From: Adiantum capillus-veneris
Lineage: Eukaryota; Streptophyta; Polypodiopsida; Polypodiales; Pteridaceae
Assembly (NCBI GenBank): GCA_014529385.2
Contig: CM043971.1
Coordinates: 87,496,840 to 87,560,839 of the forward strand
Direction of reading: 5' to 3'
Length of the DNA: 64,000 bases
Shown: positions 31,501 through 42,380 of the stretch, piece by piece
Position numbering within the stretch: the first letter of the stretch is position 1
Layout of the letters: each line of letters begins with the position of its first letter
Notes under the pieces: model-generated
The model's input: the letters and a program-made list of their open reading frames with translations, nothing else
Told to the model about the DNA's origin: nothing
Databases searched by the model: none
Position numbers and translations under genes: made by a program

Positions 31501-32167
31501 TGGAGTGTTACAAATTTTTTCAAGGCTAAACCGAGATGCAATTTCCCTCATTCAAACCACCCTACGCTCAAGGTTAAGTGTGGAGCTACTTTTCAGGTTT
31601 TGATAAGCTCTAGGTAACCTTAAATCCTTGCTTTCAAGCTCTGGCTGGAGAGAGTGGTGGGAATCTCTTGTTATGTTTCATTTTCTAAAAGAGATTTATG
31701 TTTTCCACTTTTTTTTAACAAAATTATTTTTCTGCTCGGCAACGTGCATGGAGATGACGACAGAGAATTATGGCCCCAGGAGAGAAATGAGGAGCATTCA
31801 GGAACCCCGGAGCAGTGTAGATAGTGGGTGAGCATTCAGTTTGGAAGACCCTTATTCTGAAGCTGCAACACAAAATTGGGTGTGTGTGTGTGTGTGTGGT
31901 TGTTAAGACGACAAAGCGGGACTATGTGTGTGTGTGTATGTGTGCGTGGGTTTTTGAAGGTGCAAAGACAAGAAATGGTAGCAAGTCCGCAGGAGCAGCA
32001 CGTCATGTGTCTGTGTGTGGGTCAAGCCAAGCAAGTGGGTAGGCAACGCATAATAATAGGTTGGCAAAGTAGGGCTCAACGAGGTGTGTGTGTGTGTGTG
32101 TGTGATGGCGTCGGCCAAGCCGAGTCAAAGGCAGTAGAAGCAGGTGAAGTGCACAAGTGGTTGATGG
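28531..32167. other. AT-rich intergenic DNA, no recognisable gene
   Basis: A 77-codon plus-strand frame at 28679-28912 (starts MENQCETQEA) is not recognised. 28920-31600 is AT-rich with a loosely repeated motif GCCAAATTTTRCAATTT (for example near 30528, 30660 and a variant near 31280) and blocks about growing plant-style TTGATGAAATGAA repeats. From 31876 to 32105 there are several (GT)n runs. Nothing else is supported. Confidence 0.5.
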
Positions 32168-33311
32168 TGTTAGGAGTTTATTGTAAGAAGTGACTGTGCA
32201 TATGTACATACACATGCATGGTGCATCAATAAAGGATTGCCCATTTTCCAGATCCAGGTGGTTACGTGGGGCCCACATGTGTACAGGTAGGATAGCGTGT
32301 ACATAGTACATCGATTTTCATCATCATCAGTATCAGTGTGTTTTTGCTATAATAATGAGGAGTTGGTAGCGCATAAAAAGTCTCGAGGAAGCTATCAGCG
32401 GGCTGACGACATGAGGTAAACAGGTGCATCAAGTGACATCCTGTGGCATCAGGAGGTCGAATGGGGTCAAGACTTGCACGTGGATAAGTACGGACACAAC
32501 GTGGGTGTTTTCTTATGATGAATAATGGAAAAGGTCATCATGAGAACTGTGTTTTGGGGCCACTTCACGTGATTGCGGGATGCATTATTGAAAAAGTTGA
32601 GTGCCAAGTCTGCAGATGGATGTAGAAGGGTGACAAAAAGCACTGTGTGGCCATTTTTTGGCATGTTCAGGGTCTGTTTGAGGTCAATGAAAATGCCAAA
32701 GGTTCTCAAGGGAAAAAGTGAAGTGCGGACACTAAAAAACCTCAAAAAAAACCAGCAAAGTGTGGAGAGAAGAAGAGGAACAGCCGCAACTAGGTTTTTT
32801 TTGTTTTTGGAGCATGTTTTGGCCATAAACTGCTCATTTGAGGTCGGATTTGAGCGCTTTGATATTGTAGACTGGGATTTTGGTCCATTCCGGGCGCAAT
32901 GGAACTGTCCATTTTGCCAAGTTTCTCACTATTTTTTTGTTGTGTTGGCTGTGTAAGTTTCTCCTGTGAGTGAGCGAAGTCTCTGCTCGAATTTGTTATT
33001 GTACCTGGCATATTTTATCCATATTGTGTGAGCTATTTGCCCCATTGGTGTTGGCCCAAGCTCAATTGTATCTAAACATAAAAAATATTTCTCTTTTGAG
33101 CTGAGTTTTTTGGGTGTGTGTGTGTATATGTCTCTATGTTGAGTAGGCAAATGGATAGTCTCTCTCCTCTCACTCCATTGGTGTGTTCCCTGTCTCAGCC
33201 GGGTGGGTTTTGTAAGCCGGGTGGTGCCCCATTGTGTGTGTGTGTGTATCATCCCGAGAGTGTGTGTTGGGTGATTATAGAGGCGTTGTGTGTGTTTCCA
33301 TCCAGCTCACA
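32168..33311 (+). repeat. Gypsy 5' LTR
   Basis: About 1.14 kb from TGTTAGGAG to CTCACA, aligning with 39661-40718 plus 46229-46335. It contains GCTATAATAATGAG near 32347 as a possible TATA region, and (GT)n runs near its end. The 3' LTR differs by many substitutions and has a (GA)n insertion at 40303-40333, so the insertion is not recent. Confidence 0.88.
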
Positions 33312-33317
33312 TTCTTT

Positions 33318-33335
33318 TGGCACCCCCATGGAGGA
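33318..33335 (+). promoter_or_regulatory. Gypsy primer binding site (candidate)
   Basis: TGGCACCCCCATGGAGG starts 6 bases after the 5' LTR end. It begins with TGG, complementary to the CCA end of tRNAs, and resembles the TGGCGCC/TGGCACC primers of plant Gypsy elements; the tRNA is not identified. Confidence 0.55.
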
Positions 33336-34300
33336 TCTTCTTCGAGTACCTTCAACTTCGGGATTACAGGTTGCAGCTTTCAAATCACAATTTACAGGTT
33401 ACAAGTTACAGGTTACATTTACAGTGATTCACACAAGTGCAGGTAGCTGGAGTAGAGTGATATATTGGCAAGTGGAAGTCACTTGCAGTTGCCATGGGTA
33501 TGCATCATTTGGCGCCTGTTTCAGCGCATTGTCTGGTATTGTACATTACTTGTGGATACTGCCATTGTACGCCTTTGTGGAGCCACACTTGGTCTTATTT
33601 GGCAGTCCGAGCCATTTTTGAAACTTGGTCTGGAAGATAGTCATTTTTTAGACTTGACCATACGAGATTTGCATAAGCTTTCATGAGAGGTTTTATTGAG
33701 CTGCGGGATTCTCAAATGTGCGATCCTTTCGGTGATGTAGGTGGTTAGAGCACCCTTTTCGTGACCTTGCCATAGGCTATGTACTTGTGATTCTTACTTG
33801 ATGCTTGGGTGCTATTGTTGGCAGGTTATGCATACATATACAGTCTATATTTTGGGTTCTTATTGCTCTACTTTTGGGAAACTCTACCAAAATTTTTCCA
33901 AGTTGTGATGGCTGGTTTTTTTGTCTTTTGAGCCATTTATGTTGTTATGCTGCTAAAATTCTTGCAAAATTAGAGGATAAGTTAGATGTGCCTTCTTGGG
34001 AGCTTCATGGTTGGCTTTAATGGATGATCCAAACGGACCTCAATTCACTACTTTTCATTTAACACAAAGAATCCAGATAAATGTTCATGTTTCTAGGAAG
34101 ATTATTTTCCAGCAGTGCATAGTCTTTATGTTTGGGCCAAGAAGATTAAGAGAGATACTGGAATCCTCTTTGCCTGTTGTAATTTCGATGATTAACTATG
34201 AAAACTCATTTGATGTGCATGTGTTTGTCCTTATCTAAAGATGAGCTTCATTGAAGTTTCTGGGGATTGAGTCAGTAAAAAGTTTTGGGTTCTTGCACCT
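33336..34300. other. Gypsy leader region
   Basis: Untranslated leader and broken frames between the primer site and gag. Short frames (for example 33805-34020) are not recognised and contain no conserved motif. It includes repeated GGTTACAAGTTACAGGTTACA-type words near 33366-33416. Confidence 0.5.
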
Positions 34301-35275
34301 GTGTTAGAAAGGGTTCTCAAAGCATCGAAACTTGGGTATCCATGGTTTCTCTTATTCGGAATTTCATGGAAGAAGTGATGAAGATGTGGAAGACTTTTTG
34401 GAGAAGAGGGAGGTTGCCTCCATTAGCAATCAAATTCATTATCTGACACAGATGTTACGGATTCTCCAAATTTGTTTGAAGAGTGACGCATGAGTTTGGT
34501 CCAAAGCATTTGAAGAGGAGTTGCATGCGTTTGATTCACCTGTGAGATTAAGTTGGGACAATCTATGACATGGATTGGAAGTGGAGTTTGTGAAGACAGA
34601 AGATCGTGACAAGGTGTGGCAAGAAGTACAGGGTTTGGTGCAAAGGGAAGGTGAGACATTAGATGCATACATACGTAAGTTTTCAATGGCATTGGAGCGG
34701 ATGTGCAAGGCCTTAGCACCACACAGGTACCCCCACCTGACATGATGAAGAAGGACAGGTTTTTGGCTGGTCTATGGGAGAATATATGTTGGAGAGTGGA
34801 GCTAAAGAAGCCTAGGACATATGAAGATGCACTAGAGGTAGCGAGGAACAAAGAGTGGAAGCTGAGAAGAATGAGTCAGCTAGGAGTAGAGTCTTTGCCT
34901 AGGAGATCTGAGTTTCAGCCTATGGATTCTTTGCAAGTTCGCATGCCAAGGGTTCATCATGAACCACTGGTTTCTGTTACTCCTCACGTTATGCCAGCAG
35001 TGGTCACTACAACAGTGCAAGATGATGGGCTAAGGCAAGACATGAGGCAACTGGTAGATTTAATAAAGAATCTCAACCTAAACATTCGGGGGAGGTTTAC
35101 AAATCAGCCAGGAGGTGAAGAAAGACCCAAGAATGGTGTTGGACAATGCAATGGTAGATTCTGGAGGCAGATACCCACGTGTTATAATTGCAGAGAGTTG
35201 GGCCACATCAGCCTGAAATGTGATAAGCACCAAGGATGGGGGGAGACATGTATCCATTGCCAAGACAGGTGCTAA
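34300..35275 (+). pseudogene. Gypsy gag with zinc knuckle, degenerate
   Basis: Retrotransposon capsid/nucleocapsid remnant. The 5' part (34300-34700) reads as the gag core but has several stops. From 34703 the frame is open for 190 codons: DMMKKDRFLAGLW and a charged region, then CYNCRELGHISLKC at about 35180, a CCHC zinc knuckle (C-x2-C-x4-H-x4-C) that binds RNA. It ends at a stop at 35275, and a lysine-rich linker (35236-35583) follows in another frame. Confidence 0.82.
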
Positions 35276-35591
35276 CTAGGTCAAATGATTATGGCATTGA
35301 GATTAAGGGAGAAGAAGGAACCAGTGGATTAACCCAAGAGGAAAAGGAAAAGACAAAAGTGATAAGTGTGGTCACTTTGAAGAAGGCAGCAAAACCGGAG
35401 GATACATTAATGATGCCTATTGGGAAGAGGACAATACAAGATAAGGAAGGAAGAAGTGGTGCAGGTCCTAGTAAGAAGAAGGGAAAGAGCCATGAAGGCG
35501 AGGATGTCAAGGCCGAGAGGAAAAGGAGGGCTCGTCGCAAATCTCATGTTTCAGATTTTCCACTAGAGGGGATGGGCAATTAAGCTACAAC

Positions 35592-36287
35592 TTGAAGGAG
35601 GATTTGACAAGCAAGAAAGTAGATGTTACTTTTGGGAAGCTTATAGAGATGGTGCCTAAGCTAAAGAGACAGTGGAAGAGGATGGTTAACCCAACAGAGA
35701 AAGAACCAGAGAGAGGTTCAATAAAGGTGTTGGCGATGGATGAGCTACCAGATATTTTCCCAATAGTAGATGTGTGGCACAAAAGAAAAAATATGGGACA
35801 AAGTTATATTGATGGTGGAGCCCAAATATCTGCCATAATACACTCATGCGTTGAGAAGATGGGTCTTACAATGACTGAGGTGTTAGGTTTTTGGATCAGA
35901 TTGGCAAACCATCAGAAGGTAAAATGTTTGGGTGTTGTAAAGAGCTTAGAAGTGGAGGCGTATGATGCAAAGGCAATGGTTGATTTTCATGTGATGCCAG
36001 CGGGGGTGGGAGCGTATCCTATTATACTGGGTAGACCATGGGTACATGCAGTGGGAGCTGTTCAAGATTGGACATGTGGTACAATTAGGCTCTATGGAAA
36101 GACGGGTGCCAAGAAGCTATATAATATGGAAACAAGGAAATTTTTGGAAGACCTTTATAAAGATGAAGATGAGTCTAGTGATGAAGACTATTCCATAGTG
36201 TCTGATGACGATAGTGATAGTACTACCAGCAGTGATGAGGATGTTGATGTTGCATTTCTTCTTATGGACAAAGAAATCCATGATTGA
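35592..36287 (+). pseudogene. Gypsy aspartic protease
   Basis: A 231-codon frame with YIDGGAQISAII, the retropepsin active site (family D-S/T-G-A; here D-G-G-A), and VGAYPIILGRPWVHAVGA, the ILGRPW flap-end motif. A C-terminal acidic D/S/E run follows (about 36170-36260). The Ser/Thr next to the catalytic aspartate is replaced by Gly, so activity is doubtful. The next frame (36205-36633) leads into RT and holds the linker with MHIELKEGAKPMQQ. Confidence 0.85.
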
Positions 36288-36399
36288 AGATGAAATTGAA
36301 GGGCCTTATGAAGTGATTGAAGGGCTGATGCAAACCAAGGTTGAATTGTCAAAGAAGCAGGAATTGATGACACAAATGATCAGTGGAGACCTCTCAGCT

Positions 36400-37275
36400 A
36401 TGGAGAAGCAGATATATTTTCACATGCTGGCTAGTTTTCCTGATTTGTTCATTACTTCATATGAAGATATTAGAGGGTTCAAAGGAGAAGAGATGCATAT
36501 AGAGCTAAAAGAAGGTGCTAAGCCAATGCAGCAAATGCTAAGAAGGATGGGTCAAGAGCAGATGGAAACCTTGCAGGAAGAGGTGGACAAGTTATTGAAG
36601 GCAGGGTTCATAGTTCTAGTGGAGACCACATAATGGGTGAGTACAATAGTAGTCAGCCCATAGAAGGATGGGAAGTGGAGGATTTGTGTAGATTTTAAAC
36701 CCTTAAATGCAGCCACTAAGAAGAACCCATATCTTCTTCCATTCATTGACCAGATCTTGGATTTAGTGGTGGCAGGTTATGAGAGGTACAATGTGTGTGA
36801 TGGTTTTTCAGGCTATTTTCAATTGAAGATTGGTCTTAAAGACCAAACAAAGACAGCCTTCATTACGCCATGGGGTTGTTATTGTTACATGGTATTGCCA
36901 TTTGGGTTGTCAAATGGATCATCTTTCTATCAAGAGAGAGCAAATTGTGTATTGGAACCATTCATTGGTAGTTGTGTCAAAGCTTTTATGGATGACTTCT
37001 GTGTCCACAGCAGTAGGGATGAACACCATGAGAAGCTACAGATGGTATTGGCTCGATATGATGAACGTAGAGGAAAACTAAATCCAAAGAACTGTCATCT
37101 AGCACATCCAAGGGTGAAGTTATTGGGCCATATGGTGTCAGAAAATGGCATTGAGACTGATCCAGACAAGGTTAAGTCTATTATTCTTCTTCCATCACCT
37201 ACGAGTACAAAGAAATTGGCAATCTTTATACACAAAGTGAAGTACATGGCGTGGTTTATTCCATTGTCTTCATAG
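36400..37275 (+). pseudogene. Gypsy reverse transcriptase
   Basis: RT fingers and palm. The N-terminal portion ends with KLLKAGFIVLVETT and then a stop near 36631; another stop lies near 36662 before GKWRICVDFKPLNAATKKNPY. The frame 36757-37275 has CDGFSGYFQLKIG (first catalytic D), VLPFGLSNGSSFYQ, and KAFMDDFCVHS, the Y/F-x-DD box. It ends with the thumb and the connection (LLGHMVSENGIETDPDKV). The core palm is intact but isolated by nonsense codons. Confidence 0.88.
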
Positions 37276-37876
37276 TTCCTTTATCCATTACAACAAGTGG
37301 CAAAGCATGATCCATTGCAATGGGATGACAAGTGTGAAGAATTGTTTCAAGAGGTGAAAGAGGTGTTAGGGGGGCTGTCAGCCATGCAGGCTCCTGACTG
37401 GGAGCAAGTGTTTTATGTAAATCCATCAGTAGGTGATGATGCCATTGGAGCCATGCTATTGCAAAAGGGGAAGGGCAGCCATTATATGAGGCCAGTGTAT
37501 TGTGCAAGTTGAGTGAAGTTGGTAGCAGAGAGAAAATTCTCGGAAGTAGAGCTAGTGATGGCCAGTGTAATATTTGCTTGACGATTTTGTCATTACTTGC
37601 TACCACGACCTTTTGTTTTCTTAACGAGATACACTTTTTTGCCACAATTAATTAATGGCACTACCATGTCAAATGTAGTCAAGAAATGGGTAATTGAGCT
37701 GCAAGAGTTTGAGTTCTCTTTTTTAGTGAAAGACAGTACAAGAGCTAACCTAGCTGATTTGTTGACTTACAAGGAGAATCCCCTTCTTGTTAAGGAAGAG
37801 GTGGTGAGAAGGGTAGTTGAAGAAGTGCCACATATCAGCAATGCACATGTGTTTTCTTTGATACAGAAAGAGCCAT
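37276..37876 (+). pseudogene. Gypsy RNase H (first copy)
   Basis: Ribonuclease H of the usual Gypsy type: PLQWDDKCEELFQEVKEVL connects to FYVNPSVGDDAIGAMLLQ (first catalytic D), then RPVYCAS followed by stop, and VAERKFSEVELVMASVIFA in the frame after. The following region VKKWVIELQEFEFSFLVK contains the domain end. Several nonsense codons. Confidence 0.82.
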
Positions 37877-38290
37877 GATGCAGCTTCAGGGGGTATAGCA
37901 CTTTATGATCCAGAGGGGAATCTAGTATGCAAGAGAGGGTTCAAATTGGATGCTCATAGTAATAATGAAGCTGAATATGATACGTTGGAAGCCAAATTAC
38001 ACATTTGTTTGAAGCATGGGATTAGAAGGTTGAGCATAAAAGGTGATGCCTTGTTAGTTTGGAAGCAAGTGTTGGGTGTGTAGAAGAGAAAAAACACCTC
38101 ATTAAGGGAAATGTGTTTCAAAATTAAACGCTGTTTAAAGCAGTTTGAAGCATAGAGCATTAGACACATTGAACATGCTCTAAATGGAGAGACACATGAA
38201 GCAGCTCAAGGCATGATTGGGGAGTTGTTTGCGTTGAGGACCAATTTACCTCTTTATCATGGCCGGGAAAGTTTGGCTCAAGAATAGGGG
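37877..38290 (+). pseudogene. Second RNase H (aRNH type) between RNase H and integrase
   Basis: A second RNase H-like domain: DAASGGIALYDPEGN (catalytic D at the start, from the xFDGA-type motif), HSNNEAEYDTLEAKL (catalytic E), and IKGDALLVWKQV (catalytic D). A stop at 38081-38083 and another near 38154 follow, then the C-terminal ALNGETHEAAQG. This extra domain, lying between the Gypsy RNase H and integrase, is a known hallmark of the plant Tat/Ogre lineage. The three acidic positions are conserved but the frame is broken. Confidence 0.8.
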
Positions 38291-38389
38291 ATTTTGCTAA
38301 CAGGAATCATTCTGAAGGACAGTTAGAAGATTAAGAAGTTTAGTTTTGTGGGTAGAGCGTACAGGTACAAATTGATTGGTGATGCCTTA

Positions 38390-39472
38390 TACATGAAAGG
38401 GGTTGATCTTGTGTTGAGACGTGTACCTTGGTAGGAGGAGCTTTATAGAGTGTTGGAAGAGAATCATGAAGGCGCACGTGGCAGACATTTTTCTCTAAAG
38501 ATCACCTTGCATAAGATTTTGCAAGAGGGGTATGTATGTCCTAGTTTGCACAAAGATGTTCACCATTGGTGTAGGTCTTGCAATAGGTGTCAAGCATTTG
38601 GGAAGAGAGTGTGGAAGCTAGAGCTACAAAAAACCATTCTGGCATTCGATGTATTTGAAAAGTGGGGGATTAAAGCAATAGGCTCGTTACCTATCATCAC
38701 AAGCAGGGGCAAAAGCTATATTTTGACTGTAGTGGATTGTCTCTCTAGATGGGCAGAGGCTATAGCAGTAAAACAAATCACTGCAAAGGATGTGGAAAAA
38801 TTTTTGTACGATGAAATATGTTGCAAGTTTGGGGTGCCACTAGAGCTACTTTCGGATAAGGGGCCAGGATTTAGAGCTAAACTGCTAGACTTTTTATGCA
38901 CGAAGATGAAGATTAGGCACCAGCATACCACTCCTTATTATCCACAATGTAATGGTTTAAATGAAAGATTTAATGGTGAGTTGGTACAAATTCTTTCGAA
39001 AGTGACAGAGCACCAAGAAAAGAATTCGGATTTGGAATTGCCTAGTGCATTATGGGTTTACCGTACTTCGATGAAGACAGGCACATGGTTTACTCCATTT
39101 CATTTGGTATATGGAAAGGAAGCACTATTGCTTGTGGAAGTACACTTGCCTGCGTTCAAGATGTTAGAGAAGTTGCTTGGGCAGTCCAGTGATGCGTTCA
39201 AAGAGAGGCTCTTACAATTACAAGAGGTTCAACTGGATAGGATGAGCGCATTGGAACATTATGGACATATACAAGATAAGGCTTTAGAAAAGATAAATGA
39301 AAAGGTCAAAAGTAAGGGTATCAAGAAAAATGACTTGGTGTTGCACTACAACAGTAATCTGGACAAGAAATTCCAAAAGAAGTTTCAAATTAAGTGGGAA
39401 GGCCCTTTCAAGGTAGTGGAGTGTTTTCCAAATGGTACATATCAGCTGGCTAACCTGGATGGGATGTTATAA
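38390..39472 (+). pseudogene. Gypsy integrase
   Basis: A 340-codon open frame (from 38450) carries the zinc-binding HHCC region (H near EENHEGARG, then CRSCNRC), the catalytic core with LTVVDCLSRWAEA (D), LLSDKGPGFRAK (D) and GLNERFNGEL (E), and the C-terminal part KFQIKWEGPFKVVE, a GPF/Y-type module. The N-terminal end is disrupted by a stop near 38434. This is the best preserved part of the element. Confidence 0.88.
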
Positions 39473-39660
39473 GTTAAGGGTAAATGGATTGCGTCTTAAA
39501 TTATATCATGCTAGATTAATGATGGGGGAGCAAGATGATCTGTTTGTAGAACAAGTAATGTGTGTGAGGGATGAGGAGACCTGTGACGTGGCGAGTCTCA
39601 TATCTCTCTTTGTTGCTGCTGATCATGAATGATCTAGCAGGTTAGGGGATGGGAAAATTA
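39473..39660 (+). promoter_or_regulatory. Gypsy 3' untranslated end and polypurine tract
   Basis: A shifted frame (39432-39632) encodes the last residues of the polyprotein (LKLYHARLMMG). The segment AGGGGATGGGAAAATTA just before the 3' LTR start at 39661 is the likely polypurine tract. Confidence 0.65.
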
Positions 39661-40299
39661 TGTTAGGAGTTTTTTGGAAGAAGTGATTGTGCATATGTAC
39701 ATACACATGCATGGTGCATCAAATAAAGGATTTCCCATTTTCCAGAGCCAGGTGGTTACATGGGGCCCACATGTGTACATGTAGGACAGCGTGTACATAG
39801 TACATCGATTTTCATTGTCATTAGTATCACTGTGTTTTTTCTATAATAATGAGGAGTTGGTAGTGCATAAAAATTGTCAAGGAAGCTATCAGCAGGCCGA
39901 CGATATGAGGTAAGCAGGTGCGTCAAGTGACATACAATGGCGTCAGGAGGTCGAATGGGGTCAAGACTTACACGTGGATAAGTACCGACAAAACGTGGGT
40001 GTTTTCTTGTGATGAATCATGGAAAAGGTCATCATGAGAACTGTATTTGGGGGCCACTTCACGTAATTGCGGGATGCATTATTAGAAAAAGTTGAGTGCC
40101 AAGTGTGCAGATGGATGTAGAAGGGTGACAAAAATGCACTGCGTGGCCATTTTTTGGCCTGTTGTTCGGGGGCTGTTTGAGGTCAATGAAAAAGCCAAAG
40201 GTGCCAAAGGGAAAAAGTGAAGTGTGGACACTGAAAATCCTGAGAAAAAGACCAGCAAAGTGTGGAGAGAAGAGGAGGAACATCCGCAACTGAGTTTTT

Positions 40300-40336
<37 letters not shown>

Positions 40337-40718
40337 GATAAGAAAATAGGGAGATAAAGAGAAACGGTTGTAGGCTTGGTCGTTCCGGATGCAATGATGC
40401 TATCCATTTTGCCAAATTTCTCACTGTTTTTTTTTGCTATTTTGGCTGTGTAAGTTTCTCCTATGAGCGAAGCCTGTGCTCCAATTTGTGATTGTACCTG
40501 GCATATTTTGTCCATATTGTGTGAGATATTTGCGCCATTGGTGTTGGCCCAAGCTCAATTGGATCTAAACATTACAAATATTTCTCTTTTGAGCTGAGTT
40601 TTTTGGGTGTGTATTTGTGTGTGTGTCTGTCTCTGTTTGAGTGGGCAAATGGATAGTCTCTCTCCTCTCACTCCATTGGTGTGTTCCCTGTCTCGGTCAG
40701 GTGGGTTGTGTAAGCCGA
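39661..40718 (+). repeat. Gypsy 3' LTR, part 1 (interrupted)
   Basis: Matches the 5' LTR from its first base to TGTAAGCCGA, where the nested Copia element begins. Contains a (GA)n tract at 40303-40333 that the 5' LTR lacks. Continues at 46229. Confidence 0.88.
40714..40718. repeat. Target site duplication GCCGA of nested Copia (left)
   Basis: GCCGA directly before TGTAAAGTATGG at 40719; the same 5-mer follows the 3' LTR at 46229-46233. Five bases is the normal Copia duplication. Confidence 0.92.
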
Positions 40719-41352
40719 TGTAAAGTATGGAGCCTGATTTACCCTTCTAATTTTTTGTGGTAAAAGCGCACATTTGTAAGGCCCCCATTATGAGGCGAAG
40801 CCATCGTGCGTGAAGGAAAATCACTCGCTGGAAACCAAAATTTTCACGGCCAAAAATCAGGGGCAACTTTAGGGATATAATGGCCGGACGGCGGCCGAAA
40901 AGTGGTCGGAAAACAACTGCCGGTTGGCCGGTGGCCGATAGTCAATGGCTGGTGGCCAGTGGTTGGAAGTCAATGGCCGGTGGCCAGTGGACGAATTCAA
41001 TGGCCGGTGGCCGAATTCAAAAGCGGATTTGTCTTCTCAAGGGCGGCCACACATGGGCGGATTGGAGGGTCAGATTTTGACTTATCTACACAAGGGCGGC
41101 TACACATGGCTGCCTCTCATGAGAGAGGGCAGCCCTTTTGGCCTATAAAAGGAGGCCATTTCTACACACATTTCATAGTGTGTGAAGTTGATGCAACATG
41201 GTGAGTGTGAGGTGGTGAGAGTGAAGCAAGGTGGGAGCTCCATTAAGGGTATGATCCCTTTGTAAACTACTTCTTGTTTTGAAGTACTAAAGTTATTGAG
41301 TGGCTGCTTTCCCGTGGACGTAGCCCACAATGGGTGAACCACGTATATCATG

Positions 41353-41409
<57 letters not shown>

Positions 41410-41493
41410 CTATAATCTTGTGTATGTAAATCTGTCTCTCTCCATTAAGTAATCTACTCAATTATCTATTTAGCTACGTCTTATTTCCTAACA
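40719..41493 (+). repeat. Copia 5' LTR (nested element)
   Basis: TG...CA, from TGTAAAGTATGGAGCC to TTTCCTAACA. Holds tandem TCAATGGCCGGTGGCC units (40920-41025), a TATA box TATAAAA at 41144-41150, and a (CT)n run at 41356-41406. The TATA box implies transcription starts about 30 bp downstream, near 41180. Confidence 0.92.
41144..41150 (+). promoter_or_regulatory. TATA box in Copia 5' LTR
   Basis: GCCTATAAAAGGAGG is a strong plant TATA element, conserved in the 3' LTR at 45895-45901. Confidence 0.75.
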
Positions 41494-41495
41494 AC

Positions 41496-41507
41496 TGGTA
41501 TCAGAGC
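41496..41507 (+). promoter_or_regulatory. Primer binding site for initiator tRNA-Met
   Basis: TGGTATCAGAGC, two bases after the LTR end, is the exact complement of the 3' end of plant initiator tRNA-Met, the usual Copia primer. Confidence 0.93.
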
Positions 41508-41566
41508 AAGCTTTGCTTTTAGCTAAATTATCTCAGGGAAAGGATTCCTTGAATTGAGTGGGAGTT

Positions 41567-42380
41567 ATGGCGGAGGAAGGGAAGCTCAAGATTGAGAAGT
41601 TCAACGGCAAAAACTACCAACATTGGAAGATGCAGATTTAAAGACTATCTCTACCAGAAGGATCTCTATTTTCCACTAGGCGGTCTTACGAAGAAGCCCG
41701 CAACAATGGCAGATGAAGCATGGATTGTCCTTGATCAAAAGGCACTGGGAACAATCCGGTTAAGCTTGGCGTCAACGGTGGCCTTCAATGTTTCAGAGAT
41801 GAAGACCACGGAGGACTTGATGAAGTCACTTGACGACTTCTACGAGAAACCATCAGCATCCAATAAGGTATTTCTTATGAAGCGCTTGTTCAATCTAAAG
41901 ATGGCAGAGAATGGTTCAGTTGCAGAACACCTAAATGACTTTAACACAAATATAAGTCAACTTCAAACGGTAAAAATCAATTTCGATGACGAAGTGCGAG
42001 CTCTCCTTATACTATCATCTCTACTAGATAGTTGGGACAGCCTTGTGATGGCTGTAAGTAATTCTATCTCTAGCACAAATACTCTTAAGTTTGATGATGT
42101 TGTGGGTGTTCTCCTAAGCGAGGAAATGCGAAGGAGAAGCACATGAGAATCATCAAGTGCTGCACTATCAGTGGAAACAAGAGGCCTAAGGAGAGGTTCA
42201 AAAACCAAAAGGGTCGTGATCGCGTAAGACGGAGCAATCACGCACAAAGTCAGTTCTTGAATGTTGGAACTGTGGCAAGAAGGGCCACGTCAAGAAGGAT
42301 TGCTGGTCTAAGAAGAAGAAGGAGACTGAGTCTCAAGACAACAAGCCAACATTGGAGGCCAATGTGGAAGGTAAAGTAGA
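41567..42380 (+). pseudogene. Copia gag, frameshifted
   Basis: Starts at ATG 41567 (MAEEGKLKIEKFNGKNYQHW). A +1 shift near 41638 moves the frame to 41592-42146 (KDYLYQKDLYF, then the gag core MKRLFNLKMAENGSV). A TGA ends it at 42146; the following part in another frame holds a zinc knuckle, CGKKGHVKKDC, near 42266. Structural protein of the virus-like particle; dead here. Confidence 0.88.
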
